From Blepharisma stoltei (Eukaryota > Ciliophora > Heterotrichea > Heterotrichida > Blepharismidae), in contig CAJZBQ010000053.1 of NCBI GenBank assembly GCA_914767885.1, forward strand, positions 1,524,501-1,588,500: a stretch of DNA of 64,000 nucleotides, given 5' to 3'. The notes beneath the pieces are model-generated. The model searched no databases and was not told where the DNA came from. It saw nothing but the letters and a program-made list of their open reading frames with translations. This document shows, one piece after another, positions 9,343 to 20,472 of the stretch. Position numbers and translations under genes: made by a program. Numbering within the stretch: position 1 is the stretch's first letter; every line of letters begins with the position of its first letter.

Positions 9343-11629
9343 TTATTTGTTGAAGCTAAGCCTTTGTAAGAACCCTCCAACTCCTGATTTCTTATTTTTC
9401 TTCCATAGACCTTCATGAACAGCCCCTGAGGCATATGTCATTTTTCCCGTTCCTTCTTTGAGTCCCATTTTAAGCTCTCCTTCATAAATATCCCCATTGC
9501 GATATTCATATCTTCACAATATAAAATGTCGGTTAGAGATAAGGTGGAGCTCCGCACCCAAGGATGCAAAACCTTATTTTTCAAACTCAGTGAGAGAAGT
9601 GCAGTCACTTCTTGAGGGTTTGATTCAAGTGTTGAAGGTTCAAGCTGTATCTGGCTTGGACTTGAGAAGTTCGAACGGGACTTAGGGACTGAACAGTTTG
9701 ACAGTTAGGTCGGTTATCCCTACTGCTATTCAGAGCTGTCTCCTGAGTGGATAACCAACAAGAAGGGAACTGTATTTGAAGTAGAATGAGATTTCATTAA
9801 ACTTAAACCTAAACTTAAAAAAATCATATCTTCCAATGCCAGTGATATTATCATTTCTAAATTCTCCTTGATAAGAATCGCCTGAGCTAAATATCATAAC
9901 CCCCACACCATGTTTTTTCATTCATTTCCCATAAGCCATCGTAAACGTCTCCATTCATGTATGTATATTTCCCTTTAACTCTGAATCCGTTAATCCAATC
10001 TCCTTCAAAACTTTCATTGTTGAGGAATGTTATTTTCCCTTTTCCATCAAATTTGTCGTTTTTAAAATAGCCTTCATATGATCCTACTGTTGGATTGAAA
10101 AGCTTACCGTATCCACATTTTTTATCATTAACCCATTCTCCCTCGTAACTATTTCCATTCGGCAAAGTGATTCTTCCTCTGCCATTTCGTTTTCCTTCTA
10201 CCCAGTTTCCATAATAGATTTCTTGAGTTGCATAATAAAAAGTCCCATCTCCATGAAATAGCCCGTCTTTGAAGTATCCTTCGTATTTTTCTCCGGGAAG
10301 TGATAGAATTCCTCTTCCTGTCATTTGGTCTTCTTCCCAATTGCCATCATACCATTTATCTCCTGACTTGTATTGAAACTTTCCTCTCCCATTTCTTTTG
10401 CCTCCTTTTCATAGCCCTTCATATCTATCCCCATTTTCATAGAAGCACACTCCTTTTCCAGAGAATTCTGAGTCTTTGAATTCTCCTTTATAATACATAG
10501 AATTATCCTTGGTATAAACAGTGCCGCTTCCATTGAGTTTGTCATTTTCCCAGTTTCCGTCATATTTTTTGCCATTCATTGCTTTAAGTACCCCTTTTCC
10601 AGATTTCATCCCATCTCAAAACATTCCTTCATAAACTCCATCTTCATTTCTATAGACCCCTTTTCCATAATATGTATCATATTTAAACTCTCCATGGTAA
10701 AATTCGCCTGACACAAAAGTCATGTCTCCATATCCCCATCTAAGGCCATACTTCCATGTTCCTTCATACCTGCTTCCTTCTTTATCAATCCAAGTGCCTT
10801 CTCCATGAAATTGATTATCGCTAAACGAGCCTGTTAATATTTCTCCTGTGTCTAGCTCCAATGTGCCTTTTCCGTCCATCTTGTTATTTTTAAAATCTCC
10901 TTTATAGCTACAACCATTAGAAAACTCCATTTTGCCTTTTCCGTCCTTTGCATCATTTTTGAAATCCCCTTCATATTGATCTCCTTCTTTTGTGATTAAT
11001 TTTCCTTGGCCATTTCTTTGGTGCTCAAACCACTCGCCATCATAGATGTCACCATTAGGATAAGTATAAGTGCAAAGCCCACAAAGTGGGGTGTTTTCTC
11101 TGTTTGAGAATTTTTTTATTTTTTTCATGATTTCTACGAATGAATTTGTATCGAAAGTTGGCATAGCTGGCTTCATGAAGTATTTTCCATACTCAAGCTC
11201 TAGAGCTTTTATTTCTTCGCTCATAGCACTGTAATCCAGCCTCAGAATTGAGTCTAATTTGCAGTAGGAATAAATTGTAGGAATGCTTTCAATTCTATAA
11301 ATCTCTGATATTAAACTGTTGTAAAGATAATTGAGATCAGTTAAAATCTTCATTGAGTTTTCTAGAGTTTCGGCTATCTGGGTAATTGCACCAGTGAGCT
11401 CAGCTTTTAAGTTTTCTTTAAATAATTCCGCTCGCCTTTTCATCTGAATTACCATGTTCATCAAGTTCATTTTATCTGATTTGTCCAGCCTAATGTAAAA
11501 AGGAGTCAGCTTGTGGGGACTGCTCGCAAACTTATGCTCGTGGGAATGGCATGAATAACACTTATTAGGGCAAGAACAGAAAGCGACAGCTTCATTTTCG
11601 CAGTTTAATGCTGTGCACTTTTTATTCAT
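9343..11629 (-). CDS. MORN-repeat protein with B-box-like N-terminus, paralogue 3 (SINE insertion and one frameshift)
   Basis: Same layout as paralogues 1 and 2: CTALNCENEAVAFC and CYSCHSHEHKF at the N-terminus, a helical linker, then MORN units. Two breaks occur near the C-terminus. At 9913-9918 a run of six T on the plus strand (A on the coding strand) is one base too long; reading five restores EKHGVGVMIFSSG, so this is either an assembly error or a real lesion. At 9509-9826 a SINE-like insertion with its own duplication splits TGIGRYE from YRNGDIYEGE; removal restores the frame. The protein then ends GVGGFLQRLSFNK. Total length after repair is about 655 residues. Confidence 0.82.
9509..9826 (-). 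mobile_element. SINE-like retroposon inside MORN paralogue 3
   Basis: GC-richer insert flanked by an imperfect 14-15 bp duplication, TCATATCTTCACAAT at 9506-9520 and TCATATCTTCCAAT at 9824-9837. Excision between the TA at 9509 and the TA at 9827 restores the MORN frame. On the minus strand the end reads CCGACATTTTATATTG, close to the CCATTTTAT terminus of other inserts in this window. The body is unrelated by eye to the 2-kb/56-kb pair, so it is a different SINE family or a diverged one. Confidence 0.7.
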
Positions 11630-11639
11630 TTAATTATTA

Positions 11640-12028
11640 TTTTTAGTTGGTCTTATGGAATAGAATTAAAATGAGTTAAAATTTGTTTAAGAAATTTCCA
11701 ATTGTAGACTATATGAAGAAGATTTTTCTATAATGTAAATGGAATAAAGAATTCTTAATTTTACCCATGGATTTTCTGAATTTTTATTTTGAAAAGGTTT
11801 TTCTATAGAAAAGCATTTATAAGTCCATTCTATAAATGCAAGAATCTAGCAATTAGATTTTTCTATGTGCATGGCTTTGGCTATTAAAACTATAAAATAT
11901 CACCACTTTTTGCATTTAACCTTAAATTATATATAAAATGCCAAAAAACTATGAATTTATGCAAATTGTGCTTTTGCCAATCCATGCACTTTCTTATTAT
12001 TTACAATATTGATTATGACTATTACAAA
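11640..12028. other. Divergent intergenic region
   Basis: AT-rich region between the diverging starts of MORN paralogue 3 and the next plus-strand gene. It should hold both promoters. No motif that I can name is visible. Confidence 0.4.
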
Positions 12029-15000
12029 ATGTCAAAAGTGAGTAATAACCCGGATAAAATAGCTCAAGCACTAAGGCTTACGACTCATAATAAAAGGCCA
12101 ACCACAGCAAATTCTTCATCCACAGAAAAAAAATTAGGAAGTCACTCATCTCACCAAAATTTACCTCAAGTAAAAATGTTTAGAACAACTGGATTTGAAA
12201 CTCAGAATTTAGATAAAACTCAAAAGCCTATATGAATTGAAAAGCCCGAGTCAGTTAAATCTAGGAAAGATATAAACGCATTCCAAATTGAGAGCTCTAA
12301 GAAAAATCCAAATATTGTAAATTATAATACAAGAAACTCGAAGCCTCCATCTCCAGCTCCAGAAATTTCAAAAAAACTAAGAGAAAATCGTTCGAAAACT
12401 ACAGGAACTGTGCATGCAGCAATTAATAAGCCTGATAATATGCCTAAAAAAAGATTTACAATGGGAAATTTTGAATCTTATAAACCGATGATGCCAAGAA
12501 GTGAAGCAACAACGCCTTCCTATCTTACTCTGAATCTTTTGCAAGCTCATCATGGAGAAGCAGAACATGACCAGGATTTACACAATTTGCAAAATTGAGG
12601 AATGCTTGAAGTAGAGTCTCCGAAGCCAATTAATATAAATCCTATAACGAGGGGAAGCATAAGAGTTAGAGGGTCCCGTCGAAAAGTCGGCAGCCTTGCA
12701 AGAGAAAAAAACTTCTCAACTCCAAGTTTAGCCATGAGTGAAACCCAAAAACCTCTTCCAGGCACTATTGTTAGAAATACATGATTTAGTTCAAAAAATA
12801 CAACAGATAGAGATAAGCAAATTCCTGGAAAAGCGTCATCAGAATTCGACAAAGATGAAATAATTAAAACCCTACAGAATAAAATAAAAGAATTACAAAA
12901 CAATGAAAAAGCTCCTGAAAAGTTTGCATTTAAAACAGTAGAAAAAGTAAAAAATATACCACAATCTGAAGACATTAGCAGCTCATCCTCAAATGAAATT
13001 GTTAATATCACTAATACAAGGTCTGAACAAAAAATATTTGAAGAACACAAAGATAAATATGAAATTAATCCTGATAACACAACAGGAATAGACAATATTA
13101 GCAAAATTTGCCGTCAGCCTACAACATCAGATAAAAAAGAAGAATCAAAGACTTTAATTGAACTTCGCTCACAAATGATCACAAATGAGTCACTTAAAGA
13201 AAGTTATGAAACCAAAGTTGTCGTATACTTTTATGACAATTTTACTAAAACTTCATATAAGGGTATTTTTAACCCTAATGAAGTTTGCGATAATTTAAAT
13301 TTGTGGGAATTTGCAGAAATAACTGACTTACTCCCCTTTGAGCGGACAAAAAAAATTATGTGCTAAGATAGGGTTAATCCTAAATTTTTTATCTTCCGAA
13401 TTTAAAAAAATCCTAATTTGCAAAAATTGGAAAGCGAAAACTAATTTAATTTGTTAAATATATATTTTAAAATGCAAGCTGTTTAAAATTCAACAGAATT
13501 AGCTAGAGAACTATTATAATAATTATCACTTATATATTAAAATATTTTTCATAAAATAATTTATATTAAAAAATAATTTTTATTTGGGTTTTTAACCAAA
13601 AATTTGAAATTATTCCAATTGTTTTTTTTTCTCTTATGAAGGGTGAGAGTTAGGAAGAGAATTTGTTAAATATGTAGAGGTTAATGGGAAGCTATGCGAA
13701 TTAACACCAATATATGATTTCGAACTAGAAAATGAATACTTTGTGGAGATTAATGAGTTAAATGATATGAATGATTTCATTTTCATCTCAGCTGATAATA
13801 AAAATGACACTAGCTGTGCTTGTTTACTTATTTCCAAGAAAAGTCTTGTTGAAATAATGAACATTAATTTAAATCAGCTTTACAAAAATCTCAAAGATGT
13901 CAGTAATTTTTTGAGTATAAATTCTAATAAAATTTATAGCTTTTTGCCTTGAGTGGTGTGGTATGGGCGCCACTTCGGCAAGCTCCTTCTTCCAGTTGGC
14001 CGAGCCAACTCAGGTTGGTTCGGCCAACTGGAGAATTGACAAGTGAGGCCTTTTGGGGAGACTTGTCAATTCTAGTTGGCCGAACCAGCCTGAGTTGGCT
14101 TGGCCAACTGGAAGAAGGAGCTTACCGAAGTGGCGCCCGTACCGCGCCACTCAAGGCAAAAAAGCATATTTAGGAAGCGCTACAGAGACTAGAAAAAAAA
14201 TTGAAAGCAATAAGCTTGATAGAAATGTAAAAATAATCCAAAGCTGATTGAGAATGTATATATCCAAAAGCTTTGTGAAGTCAAAGCTACAAAAGGAGCA
14301 TAAGAAGAATATAGAATTAATATTTGAAAAAGAAAAAATGATTAATGGGAAATTTTATCAAATTTATATATGAAAAACATTAAATGGAGTTAAAATAGAG
14401 ATAAAAGAGCCTGGAAATAAGAAATCTATTATAAGATATTTTAAAGAAAGAGACTTATTAGAAATTTATGGTAAATTTACTCCAAGAATGCTATATGAAG
14501 AAATTGATGTCCTCAACAGCGAGATTGTCCTAAATAAAAATAGCTCTCTTTCTCAATCCTCGAGCCTCCTAACCAGCCGATCTCATTCTCTGGGAAGGCA
14601 CGAAGAAGAAAAAACTAAGAAGCTGCAACAAGACTCATTTAAATCTCAACCAAAGCAATCTTCTATAAATTCATCAAAGAAATCTCTCCTGGATTTGGCC
14701 AAAAAACCTCCATCTAATATTTCTTCAGAAAAAGCTTCAAGAGGCAACAGTGTTGATAGTTCTATTAATCCTGAATCTCATATTTTGCTTGCTAAAACTG
14801 AAGCAGTTATTAGTTCTTTCAACATGATTGTGTTCTTCTATAAAAATTCTGAGGGAATTTTAATTGTAGCTAAAGACTACAGCAATAAAACTAAACTTCC
14901 TTTGCAGCTTGAAGTAGATTTGCCTTTAAATATCCCAAAAAAGTATATGGAAAAAATAATTGAAGATGTGCTATCAAGGATTTCAATTGAAAAGTCTGAT

Positions 15001-15033
15001 GGGATGTTCACACTAAAATTAAATGACAAATAA
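12029..15033 (+). CDS. Large unknown protein, Ser/Lys-rich with an IQ-like segment; two IESs inside
   Basis: The frame from ATG 12029 stays open with UGA as Trp once two elements are removed: a degenerate MITE at 13328-13649 (joins AEITD to LGREFVKYV) and a fold-back element at 13935-14166 (joins NKIY to LGSATETRKK). The roughly 815-residue product has a low-complexity, Ser/Asn/Lys-rich N-terminal half, two short predicted globular stretches around 13180-13900 (VVVYFYDNFTKTSYKG and following), an IQ-like segment (KIIQSWLRMYISKSF) after the second IES, a Ser-rich linker and a C-terminal domain beginning AKTEAVISSFNMIVFFYK. No family was recognised. The IQ-like segment suggests possible calmodulin binding, which is a guess. 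Confidence 0.75.
13328..13649. mobile_element. Degenerate family-A MITE/IES, TTA-flanked
   Basis: Flanked by TTA (13328-13330, 13650-13652); begins CTCCCCTTTGAGCGGAC and ends GGGTGAGAG. The interior keeps recognisable family-A blocks (CCTAATTTGCAAAAATTGG; TTATCACTTATATATTA) but the termini are eroded compared with the copies at 51.6 and 59.0 kb. Removing it keeps the host frame open, so it must still be excised if the protein is made. Confidence 0.75.
13935..14166. mobile_element. Fold-back IES with about 100-bp arms, TA-flanked
   Basis: Long inverted repeat: the arms begin AGCTTTTTGCCTTGAG and carry CAGTTGGCCGAACCA-type blocks, with a short loop around TGAGGCCTTTTGGGG. GC content is far above that of the host exon. 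TA at 13935 and 14167 allow excision that joins AAA-ATT-TA to T-TTA-GGA in frame. The TTGG/CCAA blocks recur in the fold-back IES at 63.7 kb. Confidence 0.75.
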
Positions 15034-15165
15034 AGTAATTGTAAATATTAGAAATAAGCCAGGAATAAGGTGGATTTAATTAAGTTAATTAAATTCAACT
15101 TAAATCTGTTAAATTAGCATTCTTGCTAGAAGCAAGAATAATTATTAATTTCTATAATAAGAGAT

Positions 15166-16043
15166 TTAGCAACAACTCCAGTACTCATTTTCACACCAAT
15201 TAAAAGGATAAAACGGCCTTGGTCTTGGAGGAGTTCATTCTTTAAGCTCTCTGTCACATATTGTAGATCTCCAGTTGTTAATAAATCCTTCATCAAATGG
15301 ATTGAAATTTTGGGGATAAGGTTTTAGATAGTCAATTTTATACTTTCTCATTACTTCCCAAGTTGTGAGTCCTTGCGAAATCAGACGAATGTGAAATAAT
15401 CCTAGCCCAGTCACTAGCATTCCAAATCCAGCACATAGAAAAAACGACAACAAATACAGCCAAAATCCCCATGCATTGTCTGAAATTCCACTTAAGCAAT
15501 TATAAGCAGCTCATAAAAAGCAGATACTTTCTATTATAAGATATAAGGCAAACCTAAAATGGTTCATTTCACCTACACATGCACCAATCCAAAAGCAATG
15601 ATGGTCAAATTTTGCAATGCATTCTTCACATTTATAGCAATGCCTAGTCCTATAAGGCTTCAGTATTTTGCAGTCCTCACAGTAATTTTTTGGAGGAGGC
15701 TGCCAGTCTTCTTCGCTTAAAAGCTCTATTTCTTGTTTCATCGGAGTCGTTCTGATAAACCCAGGCTTTAATCCGCATATGAAATATCCTGTTTTAAGTG
15801 ATCATTTATATTCACTTTTTTATATAATAGATAGAAATTTTTAATTGATAATAAACCTATTGTAGAATATAAAAAAGTTGCTGTGATTTTCAAGACAGTA
15901 AAAAATATGCATGAAAATTCAAAATTGCCACATGAAACACTCAAATCGCTAGGAAATTCTCAAAAAATAAAAATAACTGCTAAGTGGAGGACTATATAAA
16001 ATACTTTTGCAGAAATTGATGCTTGATATGCATCAGGCCTCAT
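15166..16043 (-). CDS. DHHC-type protein S-palmitoyltransferase
   Basis: From ATG 16043 (MRPDAYQAS) two hydrophobic segments (around 15860-16010) are followed by the Cys-rich domain CEDCKILKPYRTRHCYKC and the catalytic FDHHCFWIGACVG, then two more membrane segments and a C-terminal PFYPFNWCENEYWSCC. This is the usual four-TM DHHC arrangement of enzymes that palmitoylate membrane proteins, on Golgi, plasma or ciliary membranes. One base appears to be missing in a six-T run at 15816-15821 (A on the coding strand): adding one joins the second TM to GLKPGFIRTTP, which corresponds to the conserved DPG region. Whether that is an assembly error or a real frameshift cannot be told here. Several Trp are UGA. 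Confidence 0.85.
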
Positions 16044-16072
16044 TTTTTGTTAATTAATTAATTATAATCATA

Positions 16073-16327
16073 ATGAGTCTGGTAGGTGAGGACAGTCCAT
16101 GCACTCCATTTTCAGATGGAATCAAGACATATGGGTCAATTTTGACTCCTTTCACAAAATATGTTGCACAAGCTGAAGTTCCTGAGGAGCCTGAAACAGG
16201 GGAAATTACTTATAATAGCGCTGACTTGGAAAGTATCCTTTCCAGCCGTGTGAGGAAGCATTCAAATTTCCCAATTGAACCAAAAGATTACCATACAAAT
16301 TGATCTTGTAAGTGCTATATATTTTAA
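16073..16327 (+). CDS. Small unknown protein (84 residues)
   Basis: Starts MSLVGEDSPCTP and ends SCKCYIF, with one UGA read as Trp near the end. No domain recognised. It diverges from the DHHC gene with only 29 bp between the two ATGs (TTAATTAATTAATT), so the two genes would share an extremely short bidirectional promoter. The codon pattern and acidic middle (VPEEPETGEITYNS) look like protein rather than chance, but the last eight codons could instead be replaced by an unrecognised intron. Confidence 0.55.
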
Positions 16328-16372
16328 AGAGCTTATGCTCAAGATCGGTTTATTATTTAAATAAAAGAAATT

Positions 16373-17848
16373 TTATACAAGATACTTATCTTCTTCAGAA
16401 AATATTTTCCTTAGCTTTGTATAGTTTTTTGGCTCTATCGACATCCTCAGACCAATTTGTATTGCTTTTTTAATTTCTCTATTGCTTCTTGAGGTCAGTC
16501 GATTTTGAGGTTGAGGAACGTTGGCTTTTTCCAATTTTTTGGGATCCGTTATATTGCCATAAATATTTGAAAAATTTCGGAAAAACTGTGGCGAGTTTAT
16601 CTCTCTCATTGTTTGGCTTGTGCTTTCAGAGGTTAATATTGGCCTTAAATTAATATCTGAAAGAGAATTCGTGCCAAACCGCTGCGGCTTTCCCTTTTTC
16701 AAATAATTCATAATTTTGCTTATGTTTTTTAATTTATTTTCAGGTGCAGCATGATCGTTTGCATCTTCAATATATGCTCAGCTGTCATACATTGCCTGCA
16801 AGATTTCTTTTGATGTCTTATTCATATTGATTATCTCGAAATCAGGGCTAAATTGATGCTTTCTTAGCGTTTCAGCTGTAGTTGTTTGGACATTTAGTAT
16901 TTCAGGAAGGGAATGGAGACTGAGGATTGAGTCCAAAAGCTTAGATTTTTGCATTTGGTGGTTCTCATGAAAAGCAATTTCTTCAAGAAATTCACTTATA
17001 TTGAGTCTAAGCCTTCCAAGTAACTGAAACAGTGTATTTGTAGATTTCAAATTAAGAGATTTTCTGTCTATTTGTCTGGCAAGCGTTTTATAAGTTGCAA
17101 ATGCACCTTTGAATGAATCAATTGCGTCTAGATATAGGTTTATATTATTTTGAAAAACTGCTGGCTCAGAATTTACTTCTTGGAAATCAGGGAGGTATGG
17201 ATATGGCTTGATTTGGCATTCCTCGAAACAGTCTGCATATTCTAAATAAAATGTACCAAATAAAATAATTCTTGTAATTTCTTTCAAAAGCCCTAGGGTT
17301 TCTTCTAATTTTGCATTGAAAATTTGCTGGTTTTCTACTCTGACTGTTTTGAATAATTTGTGCTTAGATTTTTCAATTAATTTTGACTTTAAATTTTTAA
17401 GCTTCTCATAAAGAAGTTTCAGTTCATCTTCTATTATATGTATTTGGAAGTAAGGGTGCTGGATCAGTCTTTTCCCATACTTTTGATAAGGCAAACCTTG
17501 CAATAAATTCAGTTTGTTTTGCATTTTGACTTTAAAAACCCTCACTCTTTTGCCCATTTTTTTAGATGGTGATCCAGTTCGTGATATTCGTTCAGTAGAA
17601 CTTTGCGCTAAAGTATTTGATAATTGAGTATTTGTTGTCATCAAAAGATTGGTTGGGCTTGTAGACTTGTCGGTTGTGGTAATAAATAAATTTTGTTTTT
17701 TTCGGAAAGTCAGTATAATCGGGTCTCTGAATCCGCTTGAATGGATTTTTTTTATTATGTATTCTTCAGTAACTGACTCTGGGATTGGAGAAATAACGAA
17801 TTGAGGAGAAGATTTTGAGTTTGGGTTCTCAGAAGGTTTCGACTTCAT
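16373..17848 (-). CDS. Unknown protein (about 490 residues), helical core
   Basis: Continuous frame from ATG 17848 to the stop at 16373 with UGA as Trp (for example MYDSWAYIEDAND). The N-terminal 100 residues are Ser/Thr/Pro-rich and probably disordered. The middle (about 110-350) is a Lys/Leu-rich helical region, and the C-terminus is again low complexity (PQNRLTSRSNREIKK). No motif or family recognised. The tail-to-tail distance to the preceding small gene is 45 bp. Confidence 0.7.
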
Positions 17849-17949
17849 ATTTATAGTTTTATAATTAATATATAAAGAATAAGGAATAATTTCGTCGGAA
17901 TTAGGTTTTGCACAATAAAGTAGTAATAGACATTGGAAGCCTAAACCGC

Positions 17950-18278
17950 TAACTCCCCCCTCCGTGAGCGAACAAAAAATTTTGTTCGATACAAAGGTTA
18001 ATTTTTTTTAAAAAAAAATTATATATAAATTTTATAGTAAAATTTTTTTTTGGAAATTTAAAAAAATCCCATTTCGCAAAAATTGGAAAGCAAATATTTA
18101 TTTAATTTGTTCAAAATTAAACAGAATAGCTAGATATTTCATAATTATATTTATATATCAAAATTTTTTTCCTAAAATTGTTATATATTAAAAAATTTTT
18201 TGTTCGTTCATGGAGGGCGGTTTTTGGGCAAAAATAGGGATTTTTCCATGGTTTTTTTGTTCGCTCACGGAGGGGGAG
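17950..18278. mobile_element. Family-A MITE, TAA-flanked, intergenic
   Basis: Termini CTCCCCCCTCCGTGAGCGAAC and its complement, flanked by TAA (17950-17952 and 18279-18281). The interior matches the other family-A copies in reverse orientation. It sits upstream of two genes and interrupts nothing coding. The surrounding 17849-18720 is otherwise AT-rich without an open frame. Confidence 0.85.
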
Positions 18279-18720
18279 TAAGATAATTTTTATAGAACTT
18301 TAGAGATGTTTTATTACCTTAACAGCTTTTTATCATTTATAAAATTATATCAATCACATGGCTCTTAATACCGGAATCATGCAAGATTAATAAATATTTT
18401 ATGTAATTAAGTTAGAAGTTAATTTTATTATTAAAAGAAAAATCCTGTTTTTTATTGCATTGCTATATTTTTGCAGCAAGCTATAATAGTTAATTTATTT
18501 CATTAAAAAATAAATATTCTCATTTCTTAAAACTTTTACGTCAGAAATTCATTATTTATTATTAAGAATCTATTGCTTTGAGCATGATTATCTGTTTAAT
18601 GTCTATAATGATCATAATATTTTATTTGGGCTGCCTAAAGTAATATTATATATTTCTTTAAGATTCAGCCATATAAAATACATTTCTAATGCTCAACAAA
18701 AAGAGTATGATCAATAAACT

Positions 18721-20201
18721 ATGGAAACTGAAGCACCTCAAGAAGAAGTAAAGCTTAAGCGGATAAGATCCCTACCGTCACCAGAAAAGCCAATTCAAGC
18801 AAATCATTGCTTATGTCTGACTTCTGCAGAAGGAAAAACTATCCTAAATCCTCGATATGAAATTCTCAGCACAATCTATGATCAACCTGCAAGTCCTTCT
18901 AGAGTTCTGCTTGTAAAAGATACTGAAACAGACTCTTTGGTCATCTTAAAACAGCTGTTAAAATGTAAAATCTTGTCACAAGCCCAACGAGTATCTGCAG
19001 TAAGAGAAATTGAAATTCATCAATCTGTTAGCCATTTGAATATTGTGACATTTTACGATTCAGGAGAAACAGAAGAGGCTTATAATATGCTGCTAGAATA
19101 TCTTCCAGGCTATACCTATTTCACAGACAAAATAGAAGTAAACAACAAGCCTTTCAATTTAAAATCCGATGGTGGTGTTCAGAAATTAAAAAGTTTTTCA
19201 TATGACGTCATTCAAGGGTTAGAATATTTGCACTCACATGGGATAATCCACTTACTCCCCCTCCATCCTTGATCGAACGACTCACTGTAAAAATTCCTAA
19301 AAATTGGAAAAATTAACCCCCATCCTTTATCGAACGATTTTCATATCATGCAAATTTTTATATATATAAAAATATATTAGTTATCAAAAGCTTGGGAAGA
19401 TGTGCCTGATGAAGTTGTTGTCAGAGGCTTGAGACGACAGAAAACTATGGAATCAACCATCCGAAGTGCTTTAGTAATCAGCCTGGGCTTAAAAAATCAA
19501 TAATCTAAAAAAATAGAGATTCTTTAAAATTTAAAAAAAAAATTTAATTTAATAAGGAACAAATTAAAATTTATACAGTTTAAAGGGGTAACCAAAAAAT
19601 CAAAATATTAAAAAATTAGTATTTTTATGAAATTAATTCAATTTTTTGCTGTAAAAATAATTATTAAATACTCTTAACCCTCTTATTTAAAATTTTATAA
19701 AACAATATATTTTTTTATTTTATTAATTTATATAAAATTTTTTAAACCCCATCCGTTCGATCAAGGATGGGAGGGGAGTTAGATTTAAAACCAGGAAACC
19801 TTTTATTATATACAGATGTAGATGAGAATGAATATCCACTCGTCAAAATATGTGACTTTGGCCTGAGCAGACGAGCAGATGCAACTGGATACGCCATTAT
19901 AGAAAAGAAATGTGGGACTGATAAATACGTTCCACCCGAGGTAACTGATGGCGCTATGATTTCTGTTGCTGCTGATATGTGAAGTTTAGGCTTACTTCTG
20001 CATAATTTGGCAGTTGGATACACACCTCATGCAATGAAATGGTCACCAGGAAAACCTATTCCTTTTCATAATAGGCATTGGCGAAAGTATGAAGGGACTG
20101 GATTAAAAGAATTTATTGAAGCTTGCTTGAGGTTAAATCCAGAAGAACGAATTGCTTCAAGAGATGCACTTCTGCATCCATGGCTTAGCTTTAATCAGTA
20201 G
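18721..20201 (+). CDS. Ser/Thr protein kinase, catalytic loop split by an IES
   Basis: After removing the IES at 19252-19778 the frame runs 316 residues. The N-terminal extension (about 45 residues) is followed by a kinase fold: Lys in LVILKQLLK (weak VAIK), Glu in REIEIHQ, HLDLKPGN as the catalytic loop (HRD with Leu instead of Arg), DFGLSRR, then PPEV for APE and a C-lobe ending HPWLSF. The IES falls between His and Leu of the catalytic loop, so unspliced germline DNA cannot encode a kinase. The missing HRD Arg and the weak glycine loop (STIYDQPASPS) leave open whether it is a fully active kinase. Two UGA codons encode Trp, including MWSLG. Confidence 0.88.
19252..19778 (+). mobile_element. 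Family-C IES with pogo-like transposase remnant, TTA-flanked
   Basis: Flanked by TTA at 19252-19254 and 19779-19781. Termini are CTCCCCCTCCATCCTTGATCG and the complement GATCAAGGATGGGAGGGGAG; a second copy of the motif (CCCCATCCTTTATCGAACG) lies just inside the left end. The interior includes a 40-codon open frame at 19381-19503 whose first 17 residues, LSKAWEDVPDEVVVRGL, resemble the C-terminal helix of pogo/Tigger transposases. This is the only copy in the window with a coding trace. Excision restores HLDLKPGN in the host kinase. Confidence 0.88.
19381..19503 (+). pseudogene. Fragment of pogo-family (Tc1/mariner superfamily) transposase
   Basis: Forty codons ending in TAA inside the kinase IES. 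The pattern (K-A-W-x-x-V-P-x-E-V-V-x-x-G-L/F) matches the short helix that follows the DDE core in pogo-like transposases. A TAG stands directly upstream, and nothing else of the transposase (DDE triad, CENP-B-like HTH) is seen, so it is a relic. Identification rests on a short motif; a profile search would decide it. Confidence 0.6.
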
Positions 20202-20472
20202 TGTAACTCAAGATAAATAGTTGGGTTTCTCTTTTAGATGTAAAATAATTTCTATGTGATAAGGAAACATTATTTTTCTTTGTATTCCATTAATTGAAAG
20301 CGATTTTCTAGCTTCAAATGCTTTAATAAATTTTAAGACCGCCAAAGGCTTAGAATTATATTTTTGGCAAATCTTGTCAATATATAGCTGGTTTTTAAGA
20401 TCAAAACTGGAATCTTTCAATTTTAGTGAATTTTGACAGCTCTAAAAGCTATAATCGCTATTTATAATTAAA

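Noticed and set aside
13949-14247. Two overlapping plus-strand frames rich in Trp/Ser/Pro
   Set aside because: They lie in the fold-back element and are explained by its inverted repeat; no protein features.
20208-20420. 70-codon minus-strand frame with Lys/Ile-rich product
   Set aside because: No ATG in frame (TAG just upstream) and only 7 bp from the kinase stop; looks protein-like but cannot be supported.
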